Positions 17,317 through 26,303 of a stretch of DNA of 64,000 nucleotides are shown one piece after another (the stretch's first letter is position 1; every line of letters starts with the position of its first letter). Below the pieces are notes generated by a model. That model was given only the letters and a program-made list of their open reading frames with translations. It had not been told where the DNA came from and did not search any database. The position numbers were made by a program, and so were the translations under genes. This stretch comes from Pseudomonadales bacterium. Its GTDB lineage: Bacteria; Pseudomonadota; Gammaproteobacteria; Pseudomonadales; Azotimanducaceae. The stretch spans positions 1-64,000 of the forward strand of contig JANQFF010000519.1 in NCBI GenBank assembly GCA_028277965.1. The letters run 5' to 3'.

Positions 17317-18201
17317 GTGTCTGATTTGAGTCTGGTTTTCATCATCGGTACCGGTCGTTGTGGCTCAACCCTGTTGCACAACATCATTGCGCGCCACAAA
17401 GACACCAGCTTCGTTTCCAATATTGAAGAACAGTACCGCCGCGGCAGACATCTCACTCCGTTCGCAAACTGGATGTGCCGGCACGACAACCTGCCACTTG
17501 TCAGTCGCTACGCCCATCGTTTTGAGCCGACGGAAGCCTATGGATTGATGAACCGGCAGGTATCTTCCATCTACTCCCGACCAACCAGAGACCTCACCAG
17601 AGAAGACGTGACACCCTGGCTCAGAAAACGTTTCACGGATTTTTTCCAGCACCGGCACGAAAAACTTGGCCAGCCCACTTTCCTGCATAAATACACCGGA
17701 TGGTCACGGGTCGGGTTTTTTGGGGAGATTTTCCCGGAATCCCGATTCATACATGTCATGCGGGACGGAAGGGCAGTTGCCAACTCCTGGCTTCAGATGC
17801 CGTGGTGGGAAGGCTATCAGGGCCCCCAGCACTGGCAGTGGGGTGAATTGAAGGGTGAAGACCTGGAAATGTGGGAACGGTCTGGCCGATCGTTTGTCAC
17901 CCTCGCAGGGCTTTGCTGGCTAAAACTCATCAGGGGATTTCGCCGTGTCACGGAAACCACAGAACCCGACCGGCTCCTGAATCTGAGGTATGAAGATTTC
18001 ATCGAAGATCCAACCGGGAAACTGAGGGAACTTCTCGAATTTTCGGACCTGGAGTGGGATGCTGATTTCGAACGGCAGTTTGCACGCTTCAATGTGACTT
18101 CCTCCAGGGCCAACGCGTTCGAACGGGATCTGACGTCAGCACAGCAAAAGGAACTTGAATCCGTTATCTGCGGCGAACTCGAAGCTCACGGCTATCTCTA
18201 A
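17317..18201 (+). CDS. Sulfotransferase family protein
   Basis: Begins at GTG, 7 bp after GAGGAG. The 294-residue protein has LVFIIGTGRCGSTLLHNIIARH (phosphosulfate loop), FLHKYTGWSRVGFFGEIFPESRFIHVMRDGRAVANS (3'-phosphate block with the RDGR...S pattern) and a C-terminal RYEDFIEDPTGKLRELLEFSDL, all usual in bacterial and eukaryotic PAPS-dependent sulfotransferases. This is the most canonical of the four in the window. It lies 28 bp after a GT4 and converges on another GT4. No PAPS-making genes are nearby, so the donor must come from elsewhere in the genome. Confidence 0.92.
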   Translation: MSDLSLVFIIGTGRCGSTLLHNIIARHKDTSFVSNIEEQYRRGRHLTPFANWMCRHDNLPLVSRYAHRFEPTEAYGLMNRQVSSIYSRPTRDLTREDVTPWLRKRFTDFFQHRHEKLGQPTFLHKYTGWSRVGFFGEIFPESRFIHVMRDGRAVANSWLQMPWWEGYQGPQHWQWGELKGEDLEMWERSGRSFVTLAGLCWLKLIRGFRRVTETTEPDRLLNLRYEDFIEDPTGKLRELLEFSDLEWDADFERQFARFNVTSSRANAFERDLTSAQQKELESVICGELEAHGYL

Positions 18202-18226
18202 CCCCACCAGGCAAGAATCTTCAGCC

Positions 18227-19447
18227 TTAACTCTCCAACAGCCGCAGATACTCCCGCTCGACGTTCGACGCGATTGTCTCGTAGGTCCGGTTCGCCAGGA
18301 CATACTGTTTGCCGCTGATCGCCATGTCACCAGCAAGTGCGGGATCCTTCAGAATTTCCACGATCGCCGCTGCAAATCGCTCTTCGTCGTATGGCACACA
18401 GATACCGCCGTGACTCTCTTCAATGATCAGGCTCTGTTCAGGATGATCATTAGCCACCACGGGTCTCTCCATGCCCATGTATTCCACCAGTTTCGTTGGT
18501 GACGTCGAATTGAGGATCGGTGTGGGGAAAAACGGTGATACGCAGACATCAGCAGCGCGGATGTAGGCAAACGCTTCTTCCCTTGGTAATCCGCCTGTCA
18601 TGACCACTTTGTCGCGTACACCAAGCCTCTCGGCCTCACGTTCAATCAGGTCCATATCTCCCGGAAGCTCCTCCGGTCCCACAAGGTAGAGGGTAGCGTC
18701 CGGCCTCTCCTCCAATACACTCGCGAGCACTCTAACGAGGAAGTCGAGCTGCCGCGTTCCAAGCAACGTCCCAACGTAGACAACCGCCCCTGGGGGCAAC
18801 GATATGTCACCGCCCACGCTCTCCAACATTGAGGAGGCAACACCCATGGGAACGGGTGTTACCTTGTCAGGATTAAAACCGAGGCTGCATACGTCTTGTT
18901 TCATCTGACGGCTCTGAACAAAGACATGCGCAGCATGCGCTTTCACGAGCCGGTACAGAACAAAAGAAAAGAACGCGCCACGTATACGATAGAGGAGGGG
19001 GTATCGAGCAGTTCCGACCTGTGCCTCGTAGGTACTGGCCTCCGGAAAAGGGTAAGACAACCAGTAGATGAATTTCGTACCTGTCCTGCGCGCAATCCAT
19101 ATGGCGAACATGGCAGCGACAAATTTATCTTTGACCTGAATGAAATCGTATTGCCCTGACTTGACGCGCCAAAGCGAGCGGATGTCGTTTGATATCGAGT
19201 AGAAGTGCTTCCGGAGTCTGCTGAAAATGGATTCACCCAGGTCCGTTTTCGCGAGAAACACCTGACCGGACTTCCAGGCAACACTTTCCGTCTCGTACCC
19301 TTCCTCCTCAGACTGCATCACCCAGTCAATTACGTGTCCGCGCGAACAGATTTCTTCGCCAAAGAGTTCGGTCACATCCACCCGGAAGGGCGGGAACAGG
19401 TCCGCCGACAAGAACAACAGGCGGAAACGGGGCTTCTGATTCGTCAC
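18227..19447 (-). CDS. Glycosyltransferase family 4
   Basis: The frame begins at GTG (19447) and encodes 406 residues. It opens FRLLFLSADLFPPFRVDVTELF and shows YDFIQVKDKFVAAMFAIWIAR, the donor-domain blocks AVVYVGTLLGTRQLDFLVRVLASV and LYLVGPEELPGDMDLIEREAERLG, and VCVSPFFPTPILNSTSPTKLVEYMGMERPVVAN. In the last the usual first Glu of EX7E is replaced by the SPTKLVEYMG variant common in GT4 enzymes of capsule and exopolysaccharide loci. It is the gene downstream of the Wzy-like polymerase on the minus strand, 52 bp away, so they probably form a two-gene unit. Confidence 0.9.
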   Translation of the reverse strand: MTNQKPRFRLLFLSADLFPPFRVDVTELFGEEICSRGHVIDWVMQSEEEGYETESVAWKSGQVFLAKTDLGESIFSRLRKHFYSISNDIRSLWRVKSGQYDFIQVKDKFVAAMFAIWIARRTGTKFIYWLSYPFPEASTYEAQVGTARYPLLYRIRGAFFSFVLYRLVKAHAAHVFVQSRQMKQDVCSLGFNPDKVTPVPMGVASSMLESVGGDISLPPGAVVYVGTLLGTRQLDFLVRVLASVLEERPDATLYLVGPEELPGDMDLIEREAERLGVRDKVVMTGGLPREEAFAYIRAADVCVSPFFPTPILNSTSPTKLVEYMGMERPVVANDHPEQSLIIEESHGGICVPYDEERFAAAIVEILKDPALAGDMAISGKQYVLANRTYETIASNVEREYLRLLES

Positions 19448-19499
19448 CAGCGCTGACGCAAGTGGCCGGCGAGCACTCTGCCTACCCTCACACCAGGTT

Positions 19500-20918
19500 T
19501 CATCGAGAACGGGCGGCCGTCTCGTGCGATATCGGACTGATTGGGATACCTGCGACAGGGCGTTCCTTTTCCGGTACCGGCGCCATGCGTGTGCGGCTCA
19601 ACTGCGCGACGGCGATACCGCCAAAAAACGCAAACATGATCGGTACAGTCTGCTGATGAAACATGTTCGTGTAGATGATGTTGAGAAACACAATCGTTGT
19701 GCACGCGAACACCGCTGCACCAAACGTACCCGTTAGCGACGCTTCCCGCGACAATGCCAGTGAATCACGGCTTACGAAATACATGAACAGCAGGTAGAAA
19801 AGTGTCCCCAGAATACCGGTTTCCCACATGAGGAAAGACAGGCCGGTACTTGCACCACCCAGTTCGAACTTGACGTACCGATACACAGCCCCTTCACCAA
19901 AGCTCGAATCCGTATTGCCGATGCCGAGCCCAAACAGAAAACGCAGTGGTGCATGCATCATCAATGAATCCACCGGCATACGCAGTGCATCCAGCCTGCC
20001 CACGTCGACCGGTTCGCTGGCGTATTCTTCAACCTGGGTACCGACGACATGCGGGTTTTCCCTGATAGGTTCAAACGGATTTGCGGTGATTCCTTTGTAG
20101 TTGTAGTTGTCAAACATCCGCTCTTTGTCTGTGATGAGGCCGAGAAAGCCCGTATTGCCATCGTCCCGGGAATAGAGAACGTCATATATCCCGACAAAGA
20201 GCCCCATCACGAGCACACCGACACTGGACAACATGATGAGCTGCTGTTTGCTCACCGACCCCCAACGCGCTATCAGAATACCGGCGGCACCTACAATCAG
20301 AAAAAACGGTGTCACTTTCGTCTCGCCGAGCGATGTCGGAAAGATAGCCAGCAGACAGAGAACGGCTGCTGTGACCATGCTGATACGCTTGTCGAGCAGG
20401 TAACACAGTGCAGCCACGATGCACATGGAACAGAACACGGCGAGGGCAGCCGTCGTCGCAAGAGACCCCGTTACGGAGTCTCCGGTGAATACGTTACTGA
20501 ACTCGGAAAAACGCTGCCAGAGGGTCAACGGTGTCTGGATCACGAGCAGACCCAGCATCAGGCCAAGCATCTTGCGCAGATCGGCGCGCTCGTAATTGTA
20601 TGCAAATGGCAGCAGGAAAATCGGCACGTATTTGAAGTAGGTGCGTATGCCCGCAAATATGACATCGGGCGAGACACCGTTGATCAGAGCCCCGGCTATG
20701 GTGACGTAGACAAAACCGAGGAACACGCCAATGTACTTCATCGGTATCGTCGCAATGTTGCCGGTGGCGATGAGCCGCAGGCCAACGAACAGGGCAATGC
20801 AGCCGATCATCAGGTCCGGTGCGTACCCCAGCCGCGGGGGGAGGTCAGGGTACTGATTCATGATCAGTGAGAGAAAGAACACCCCCACAAACAAACTGGT
20901 TGGCAGAGCAATCTTCAT
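19500..20918 (-). CDS. Wzy/O-antigen ligase-like polymerase
   Basis: The 472-residue protein has about ten to eleven hydrophobic segments and a long loop (roughly residues 245-330) between late helices, the layout of Wzy polymerases and WaaL-type ligases. Examples are FLLPFAYNYERADLRKMLGLMLGLLVIQTPLTLWQRF and LRFLFGLGIGNTDSSFGEGAVYRYVKFE, the latter like the G-x-G-x-G segment after the periplasmic loop. In this context it most likely joins undecaprenyl-linked repeat units on the periplasmic side. The sequence is weakly conserved in this class, so polymerase versus ligase cannot be settled by eye. CGTACG lies about 53 bp upstream of the start. Confidence 0.82.
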   Translation of the reverse strand: MKIALPTSLFVGVFFLSLIMNQYPDLPPRLGYAPDLMIGCIALFVGLRLIATGNIATIPMKYIGVFLGFVYVTIAGALINGVSPDVIFAGIRTYFKYVPIFLLPFAYNYERADLRKMLGLMLGLLVIQTPLTLWQRFSEFSNVFTGDSVTGSLATTAALAVFCSMCIVAALCYLLDKRISMVTAAVLCLLAIFPTSLGETKVTPFFLIVGAAGILIARWGSVSKQQLIMLSSVGVLVMGLFVGIYDVLYSRDDGNTGFLGLITDKERMFDNYNYKGITANPFEPIRENPHVVGTQVEEYASEPVDVGRLDALRMPVDSLMMHAPLRFLFGLGIGNTDSSFGEGAVYRYVKFELGGASTGLSFLMWETGILGTLFYLLFMYFVSRDSLALSREASLTGTFGAAVFACTTIVFLNIIYTNMFHQQTVPIMFAFFGGIAVAQLSRTRMAPVPEKERPVAGIPISPISHETAARSR

Positions 20919-20970
20919 CGCAACCCTGGTGCGTTGATCAGCATTCTGGACTTCCTTGCCGTAGTGCCGT

Positions 20971-21109
20971 CGTACGGTTCACAATCGTCCCATTATCCCA
21001 CAAGTAGACCTTGTGCGGCTGAAGGAACGCACAAATTCGTACGATTCGATTGAATTCTCAATTTTGTAGTGATTTGTCACGCAAATCGCGTAAACCGCGG
21101 ATGTATAAT
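20971..21109. promoter_or_regulatory. Divergent promoter region, Wzy-like gene / methyltransferase
   Basis: The 221 bp between the two divergent starts hold several elements. CGTACG is at 20971-20976, facing the polymerase. AATTCGTACG is at 21034-21043. An inverted repeat GATTTG-N5-CAAATC lies at 21071-21087. A consensus -10 hexamer TATAAT sits at 21104-21109, 31 bp before the methyltransferase start. No good -35 box sits at the right distance, so activator dependence is possible. Confidence 0.4.
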
Positions 21110-21139
21110 CAATTCTGATCGAAGATGGAACTTAGGTAA

Positions 21140-22009
21140 ATGCATCAAGTTGAGCACCCAGCTGTCGTTAAAAGCGCTTACGTCAAAGGAATGTGGGTAC
21201 ATGCGGCAGGCAAATTGAAACGGAAGTTACTTGGTTTTCGTAAAAACTATGTTGCGCCACTGGATCTCAGTCGCGTCGGCTACGACTTCAATGTCGTTGA
21301 TGCGTGGCTGAACAACTATGGGGCGTTTACGGGCGAATCGATTACCGGAAAGACAGTGCTCGAACTGGGCCCCGGATCCAATCTGGGAACAGGCCTGATA
21401 CTGCTATCACGCGGCGCAAAAAAATACCTCGCGATAGATGTATTCGATTCCGTACAGTATACGCAGGAAGTGTTCTACGACCACTTGTTTGAGCGTCTCG
21501 GCTGTGATGCCCTGCGCGCCGAACTCGCCCACCAGTATGAGCCCGATGGCCGCATTCACTACATGGTGGACCCACAGTTTCGGATCGAAAGGATCGACGA
21601 ACCGGTCGATGTCATTTTCAGCCATTCGGCTTTCGAGCACTTTGACGATGTGGCTGAGGTCATACGTCAAATCACAGCTATTTCCGCCCCGGGTACCACC
21701 ATCATTTCCCGTGTGGATCTGCAGACGCATGAGCTCGGTGTCCGCGACTGTGATCCACTGAATATCTACCGTTACAGCGATACGCTCTGGCGCTGGCTGG
21801 GGGACAAAGGTGCGCCTAACCGCACTCGTACCCCCGAATACCAGCGGATTCTGGAAGACCATGGGTGGGAAGCTGAAATTGAGCCTGTCAGAACACTCAC
21901 ACGCGAATACGTCGACAAAATGCTGCCCGGGCTGATCCGTCGCTACCAGAACTTCGGCACGGAAGAGATGGGGATCCTGGGTTTCTTCATGAGAGCAACC
22001 AAAAAATAG
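21140..22009 (+). CDS. SAM-dependent methyltransferase
   Basis: A 289-residue class I methyltransferase. Motif I is TVLELGPGSNLGTGLILLSRG near residue 75, followed by KKYLAIDVFDSVQY (acidic ribose-binding position) and the post-II segment PVDVIFSHSAFEHFDDVAEVIRQI, which is typical of the Methyltransf_11/23 group. The N-terminal 65 residues include a positively charged helix (GKLKRKLLGFRKNY). It probably methylates a sugar hydroxyl or a glycan end in the cytoplasm; end-capping methylation can set chain length in some O-antigens. The gene is monocistronic, convergent with the next GT4 across 10 bp, and has its own divergent promoter region. Confidence 0.85.
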   Translation: MHQVEHPAVVKSAYVKGMWVHAAGKLKRKLLGFRKNYVAPLDLSRVGYDFNVVDAWLNNYGAFTGESITGKTVLELGPGSNLGTGLILLSRGAKKYLAIDVFDSVQYTQEVFYDHLFERLGCDALRAELAHQYEPDGRIHYMVDPQFRIERIDEPVDVIFSHSAFEHFDDVAEVIRQITAISAPGTTIISRVDLQTHELGVRDCDPLNIYRYSDTLWRWLGDKGAPNRTRTPEYQRILEDHGWEAEIEPVRTLTREYVDKMLPGLIRRYQNFGTEEMGILGFFMRATKK

Positions 22010-22019
22010 GGAAAGCGCC

Positions 22020-23360
22020 TCAGTCTGAAGAATTGCACGGGGCCTGTACGCCAAACCCGGCGTACAGGCGGCTCAGGCGGTCGTAGTAGGGCTTTTCCGA
22101 ATACTCGGTTTCGAACAATGTCCGGCCTGCATCACCCATACTGCGGACCTGACTGTCCGACATGGACGCAGCCTCGCTCAGACATCCTGCGAGCCCGGGT
22201 ACCGATCCGCTCTCAAACGTATATCCAGTCACACCGTGCTGCACCATTTCGGTGATGCCGCCAATCTCTGCCCCAATCACCGGTATACCTTCGCGGTAAG
22301 CCTCGAGAATGCTGATGGGGGCGTTCTCATACCACTCCGACGGCAGGACCAACCCCCGGGCATCCCTTAGCTGTTGCATCGCCGCGTCCTGCATCAGGTA
22401 ACCGGTGAACTCGACATCAGCACCGGATTGTCGCGCCAGATCCTTCAGCATCTCTTCTTCGGGCCCTGTTCCGACGATCACGAGGGGAACACGCGCCTCG
22501 GCGCCAGCCCTGATGAGCGTGGCCACGCCCTTTTCAGGGCCGAGGCGTCCAATGTAGATAAAATGTTTACCCGGATCAGCCGGAGGCTCGTATGGCTTGT
22601 CCGGGATCGCGTTGGGAATGTAGGCAAGCTGTTCGGCGTTCACGCCCCATTCGATCATTTTGTCGCGCATAAACCGGCTTGGGGCAATCAGGCGGTCCAC
22701 TTTGTGACGGTATGATCCGAGCGCATCGTGCAGTTTAGCCTCGAGGTACACGAGGCCGCTCAGGGCCATTGAGTTCTTAACACACCTGTTGGCGATAAGG
22801 TGGCGCTGATTACCGCCGCGACAACGTTCACAGACACCATCGTGCGTAAGCATCTTGTACGCCGGACAGGCGATTTTGAAATCATGCAATGTCAGGAACG
22901 TCGGTACGCCGCGATCTTTGAGCACGCTCAGTATGGACGGCGAGATATGATGGTAGATGTTGTGCAGATGAGCGACGTCGGGTCGGACGTCGTCGATCAG
23001 CCTGCCAAGCTTGCTCCTGGACTCGAAAGAATAGACGACTTTAGGCACCCTTCGTAAAGTCTCGAGCAGGTTGTAACCGGAGCCAAACTCCAGCTCGTCA
23101 ATGAAGTACCGATCGTATTCATCAGCAAAATTGTCCGGGTGGTGCATTGCAAATGGAACAACGTCCCACGCATGCCGGCGGAACAGACCAATCTGGTTCA
23201 GGTAAACCATCTCCGCACCACCCCGGGCGTAGTGATAGTTGTTGACGCATAGAAGAGTCGACGATTGACGTGCCAAGATGTGAGTCCCTTTCGTCCTGCG
23301 CAGCCCACCCGGATTTCCGGGCGATGAAGGTAATCCCTGAACGGCTGTGGAATCGTTCAT
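22020..23360 (-). CDS. Glycosyltransferase family 4
   Basis: The 446-residue reading starts at ATG 23360; the first 30 residues are not family-like, so a later start near LLCVNNYHYARGGAEMVYLNQ is possible. The rest is a standard GT4: VAHLHNIYHHISPSILSVLKDRGVP, LHDFKIACPAYKMLTHDGVCERC with a Cys-rich segment (also GGNQRHLIANRCVKN) often seen in this subgroup, YIGRLGPEKGVATLIRAG, and SEWYENAPISILEAYREGIPVIGAEIGG carrying the EX7E-like motif. The Cys cluster between residues 175 and 195 may bind metal. It is convergent with the methyltransferase and divergent from the GT2-GtrA gene. Confidence 0.92.
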   Translation of the reverse strand: MNDSTAVQGLPSSPGNPGGLRRTKGTHILARQSSTLLCVNNYHYARGGAEMVYLNQIGLFRRHAWDVVPFAMHHPDNFADEYDRYFIDELEFGSGYNLLETLRRVPKVVYSFESRSKLGRLIDDVRPDVAHLHNIYHHISPSILSVLKDRGVPTFLTLHDFKIACPAYKMLTHDGVCERCRGGNQRHLIANRCVKNSMALSGLVYLEAKLHDALGSYRHKVDRLIAPSRFMRDKMIEWGVNAEQLAYIPNAIPDKPYEPPADPGKHFIYIGRLGPEKGVATLIRAGAEARVPLVIVGTGPEEEMLKDLARQSGADVEFTGYLMQDAAMQQLRDARGLVLPSEWYENAPISILEAYREGIPVIGAEIGGITEMVQHGVTGYTFESGSVPGLAGCLSEAASMSDSQVRSMGDAGRTLFETEYSEKPYYDRLSRLYAGFGVQAPCNSSD

Positions 23361-23406
23361 CGGATGTCTTCCATCATATCACCGCCTAAACCGTGCCTTC
23401 ATAATT

Positions 23407-23416
23407 AATTCGTACG
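23407..23416. promoter_or_regulatory. AATTCGTACG motif, GT4 / GT2-GtrA divergent region
   Basis: Third copy of the ten-mer found at 12580 and 21034. It lies 46 bp upstream of the minus-strand GT4 start and about 205 bp upstream of the plus-strand GT2-GtrA gene. The neighbouring text ATAATTAATT is AT-rich, as expected of a promoter. Confidence 0.4.
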
Positions 23417-23472
23417 CGTGTGATGTATGCCCCTTTGTTCATGAACTGGTCCTGTATTCTTGATACCGTTAA

Positions 23473-23488
23473 ACAGTACCCGTACTGT
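23473..23488. promoter_or_regulatory. 16-bp inverted repeat upstream of the GT2-GtrA gene
   Basis: ACAGTAC-CC-GTACTGT is a perfect inverted repeat with 7-bp arms and a 2-bp centre, 132 bp before the GT2-GtrA start in a 260-bp gene-free region. The symmetry fits an operator. It could also form a small RNA hairpin in a long leader. Confidence 0.4.
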
Positions 23489-23620
23489 GCGCACAGCAAT
23501 GGATGGCTGCACTTCATGTCCACGCAGCTCTGAGACGAGTGTATTTCCGTTCATATGGCGCAAAGCTCTGGCGAACAGCTAGACAACAGTTAGAGAAAGT
23601 TTGAGAAAGGACGCGAGACG

Positions 23621-24775
23621 ATGGCTAACGAGGGCACCCTGGCATTGGATACAGAAAACGCCAACCCTATCCCCACAACGGCGACCGAGACAGCCCCGGA
23701 ACTGTCAATCATTGTCCCGACGTTTAACGAAGCTGCAAATGTCACCGAACTGGTCAAAAAGCTGGACGAATGCCTGGGCGGGGTCAGGTGGGAAGTAATT
23801 TTTGTCGACGATAATTCCCCGGATGGTACTGCGGACCGGGTACGCGATCTTGCCCGACAGGATACCCGGGTGCGGTGTCTGCATCGCGTCGGTAGACGCG
23901 GCCTGTCGTCCGCCTGTGTTGAGGGCATGTTGTCGAGCTCAGCGCCCTACATGGCGGTCATGGACGGCGATCTGCAACACGATGAAACGCGTCTGCCGGA
24001 AATGCTTGACTTGCTCAGGAACAGCGACGTGGAACTGGTATACGGCAGCCGCTATACAGAAGGGGGAGGAATTGGAGATTGGGACGAATCACGGGCTCTC
24101 ATCAGCCGTGTCGCAACCAAGCTCAGCCGCCTGATACTCAAGTCCGACATATCGGATCCGATGAGCGGATTTTTCATGTTGCGTCGCGAAGTGCTTGGAA
24201 ACACCGTCGACAAGTTATCCCAGATAGGATTCAAGATTCTGGTCGACATCCTGTCTTCTGCCAATCCGCCCCTCAAAACGGCATCGGTTGCTTACGAGTT
24301 CCGAACCCGGTCGGAGGGTGAAAGCAAGATGGACAACCATGCAGCCATGGATTATCTCATGCTGCTGTTCGACAAAATGTTCGGGCACATCGTTCCGGCC
24401 CGGTTCGTCTCTTTCACAATCGTTGGCGGTACCGGGATATTCATTCATCTGGCCGTGATGTATCTGCTTTTCCAGGTCGGAAAGCTCGAATTTGTCGCCG
24501 CACAGGCAATTGCGACACTCATAGCCATGACGAGCAACTTCACGATCAACAACTTCCTCACGTATCACGACAGGAAACTCACCGGCTGGGGATGGATCAA
24601 GGGTCTCGTGACGTTCAACCTTGCATGTAGCATCGGCGCTATCACAAACGTCGGTATCGCTTCTTATATCTTTGCGATGGAAACCCAGTGGATACTGGCC
24701 TCTCTCGCCGGAATCATTGTCGGGGCAGTTTGGAACTACGCGGTAACAAGCGTGTACACCTGGAAATCCGCCTGA
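23621..24775 (+). CDS. GT2 (dolichyl-phosphate-mannose-synthase-like) fused to GtrA
   Basis: The 384-residue protein joins two modules. Residues about 28-245 are a polyprenyl-phosphate glycosyltransferase: LSIIVPTFNEAANVTELVKKL, VIFVDDNSPDGTADRVR, YMAVMDGDLQHDETRLPEML with the metal-binding DxD-like site, and DPMSGFFMLRREVL. Residues 255-384 are a four-helix GtrA domain (ARFVSFTIVGGTGIFIHLAVMY ... WNYAVTSVYTWKS). Such enzymes load one sugar onto a polyprenyl phosphate, and GtrA-type domains are thought to help flip it. The GT-C gene 10 bp downstream is the natural user of that donor on the periplasmic face, so the pair looks like a side-chain decoration unit. Confidence 0.93.
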   Translation: MANEGTLALDTENANPIPTTATETAPELSIIVPTFNEAANVTELVKKLDECLGGVRWEVIFVDDNSPDGTADRVRDLARQDTRVRCLHRVGRRGLSSACVEGMLSSSAPYMAVMDGDLQHDETRLPEMLDLLRNSDVELVYGSRYTEGGGIGDWDESRALISRVATKLSRLILKSDISDPMSGFFMLRREVLGNTVDKLSQIGFKILVDILSSANPPLKTASVAYEFRTRSEGESKMDNHAAMDYLMLLFDKMFGHIVPARFVSFTIVGGTGIFIHLAVMYLLFQVGKLEFVAAQAIATLIAMTSNFTINNFLTYHDRKLTGWGWIKGLVTFNLACSIGAITNVGIASYIFAMETQWILASLAGIIVGAVWNYAVTSVYTWKSA

Positions 24776-24785
24776 GGTAAAAAAC

Positions 24786-26303
24786 TTGAACAGCGCAATA
24801 CCAGCACCGTACAACCGGCTGGAGGCGGTTCTGCTGCTGGCCGTCCTGGGCGTCGCCACGCTTTTGAGATTCATCGGCATCGCAGATCACTCCCTGTCCG
24901 GTGACGAAATCACGACCATCGATTTTGCAGCCTTGAGTCTTGCCGAGATCGCCAACGAAATTCGCATCTGGGAAAACCATCCCCCGCTGTATTACTGGAT
25001 CATGCATTTTGTCGTCGATCTCTTCGGCGTTTCCGAATACAGCATTCGTATTCCGTCCACCATCTTCGGCATTGCAGCGGTTTACTACACGTTCGTCCTC
25101 GCTCGTATGTTGTTCGGTACTGCTTCCGCGCTGGTTGTCGCGGCGCTGCTCGCGGTTTCTCCGTTCGCCGTCACGTACAGTCAGGACGGGCGAATGTATA
25201 CGCTCCTGCTGCTGTTCAGCGTTATCTCGTCGGTGCGCTTCGTCATCTGGACGAGAGAAATGACGCTCAGAAATATGGTGTTCTACTGGGTGCCCAGCGT
25301 GTTGCTGGTGTATACGCACGTGTACGGAATTCTGTTTGTATTTGGTCAAACCGTATTCATGGCGTTTTACGTGTGGTCGCAGGACACGTCGACCCGCTGG
25401 CCGATGATCAGGACCTGGGTGACCGGTCAGTTTCTGCTGGTAGTTGCCTCGCTCCCCTGGTTGCTGGTGCTTGCAATTCGCGCCATGGATCACCAGGAGG
25501 ATGGGTTCTGGATTGGCGTGCCCACACTACGCACGGTGATCAACATTCTGTTCGACTACACAGGGTCACGCGAAACCGCGGCCCTCTGGGTGCTGCTGTT
25601 AGGGACAGCGGTGTTTTCTGTATTCCAGTCGCGAGACAAATCCGGGGAATTCGCATTTACACGGTTCTGGGCGGTCGCGTTCTGCATCGTGACGATCGGC
25701 ATTGTGCACGTGATACCGTTTCTGATGTCTCAGGTCAGTACACCTGTGTACCTCCACAAGTACACGCTGCCGGCAATGCCGGGTTTTTACATGCTCGGCA
25801 TCCTCGGCGTCTCACTTCTGCACAGGGTCCCTGCAAAGGTTCTCGCGTGCCTGATCCTGTTGGCTGGCATGGTGCCCGGATACACCGGTAGCGATCGCAT
25901 GTTCGCTTACTCGCCAGCATTGTCGGATGCGGCGAAATTCCTTAAGGCAAATGCTGCTGCAGAGGAGGGGGTTGTGCTCTGCGGTCGGAAGAATTTCCTG
26001 ATGACCATCCCTCATTACCTCGAACGGGAACAGATCGAGAGTCCGGTGGTGATGGCGTGGACAAAACGCGTACGGCGCAGTGACCCGGAGAGTATTCTCC
26101 GCCCGGTCGTTGCGGCGCCCCCGCCCGTACCCGAACAGATCCGGCACCTGGACAAGGTCTGGTACCTGCATCTGGACGACGTGGGTGGGATCGGCTGTGA
26201 GCGCCCCCAGGACTGGGTAGGGGAGGACTTCGAGATAGTTGATCGCAACTCCTCCATATACCGGATACCCGCTACCAGGCTGGAACGTCGTTCGGTCCCA
26301 TAA
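24786..26303 (+). CDS. GT-C family (PMT/ArnT-like) membrane glycosyltransferase
   Basis: The TTG at 24786 follows GAGGTAA by 5-6 bp. The 505-residue protein has about ten hydrophobic segments and the hallmark first periplasmic loop: HSLSGDEITTIDFAALS (acidic catalytic residues after helix 1), then WENHPPLYYWIMHF and PFAVTYSQDGRMYTLLLLFS. These are the signatures of glycosyltransferase family 39/83-like enzymes that take sugars from polyprenyl-phosphate donors. It pairs with the upstream GT2-GtrA protein. The last eight to nine codons and the stop lie inside the first unit of a tandem DNA repeat, so the native C-terminus may have been replaced. Confidence 0.9.
   Translation: MNSAIPAPYNRLEAVLLLAVLGVATLLRFIGIADHSLSGDEITTIDFAALSLAEIANEIRIWENHPPLYYWIMHFVVDLFGVSEYSIRIPSTIFGIAAVYYTFVLARMLFGTASALVVAALLAVSPFAVTYSQDGRMYTLLLLFSVISSVRFVIWTREMTLRNMVFYWVPSVLLVYTHVYGILFVFGQTVFMAFYVWSQDTSTRWPMIRTWVTGQFLLVVASLPWLLVLAIRAMDHQEDGFWIGVPTLRTVINILFDYTGSRETAALWVLLLGTAVFSVFQSRDKSGEFAFTRFWAVAFCIVTIGIVHVIPFLMSQVSTPVYLHKYTLPAMPGFYMLGILGVSLLHRVPAKVLACLILLAGMVPGYTGSDRMFAYSPALSDAAKFLKANAAAEEGVVLCGRKNFLMTIPHYLEREQIESPVVMAWTKRVRRSDPESILRPVVAAPPPVPEQIRHLDKVWYLHLDDVGGIGCERPQDWVGEDFEIVDRNSSIYRIPATRLERRSVP

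Noticed and set aside
20049..20870. Long plus-strand reading frame (273 codons) opposite the Wzy-like gene
   Set aside because: It is the antisense of a strongly hydrophobic membrane protein, is rich in His, Gln and Arg as such shadows are, and has no ribosome site or recognisable motif.
24714..25493. Minus-strand frame of 259 codons over the GT2-GtrA/GT-C junction
   Set aside because: It crosses two certain genes in antisense and has the His/Gln/Arg-rich composition of an antisense membrane-protein frame.
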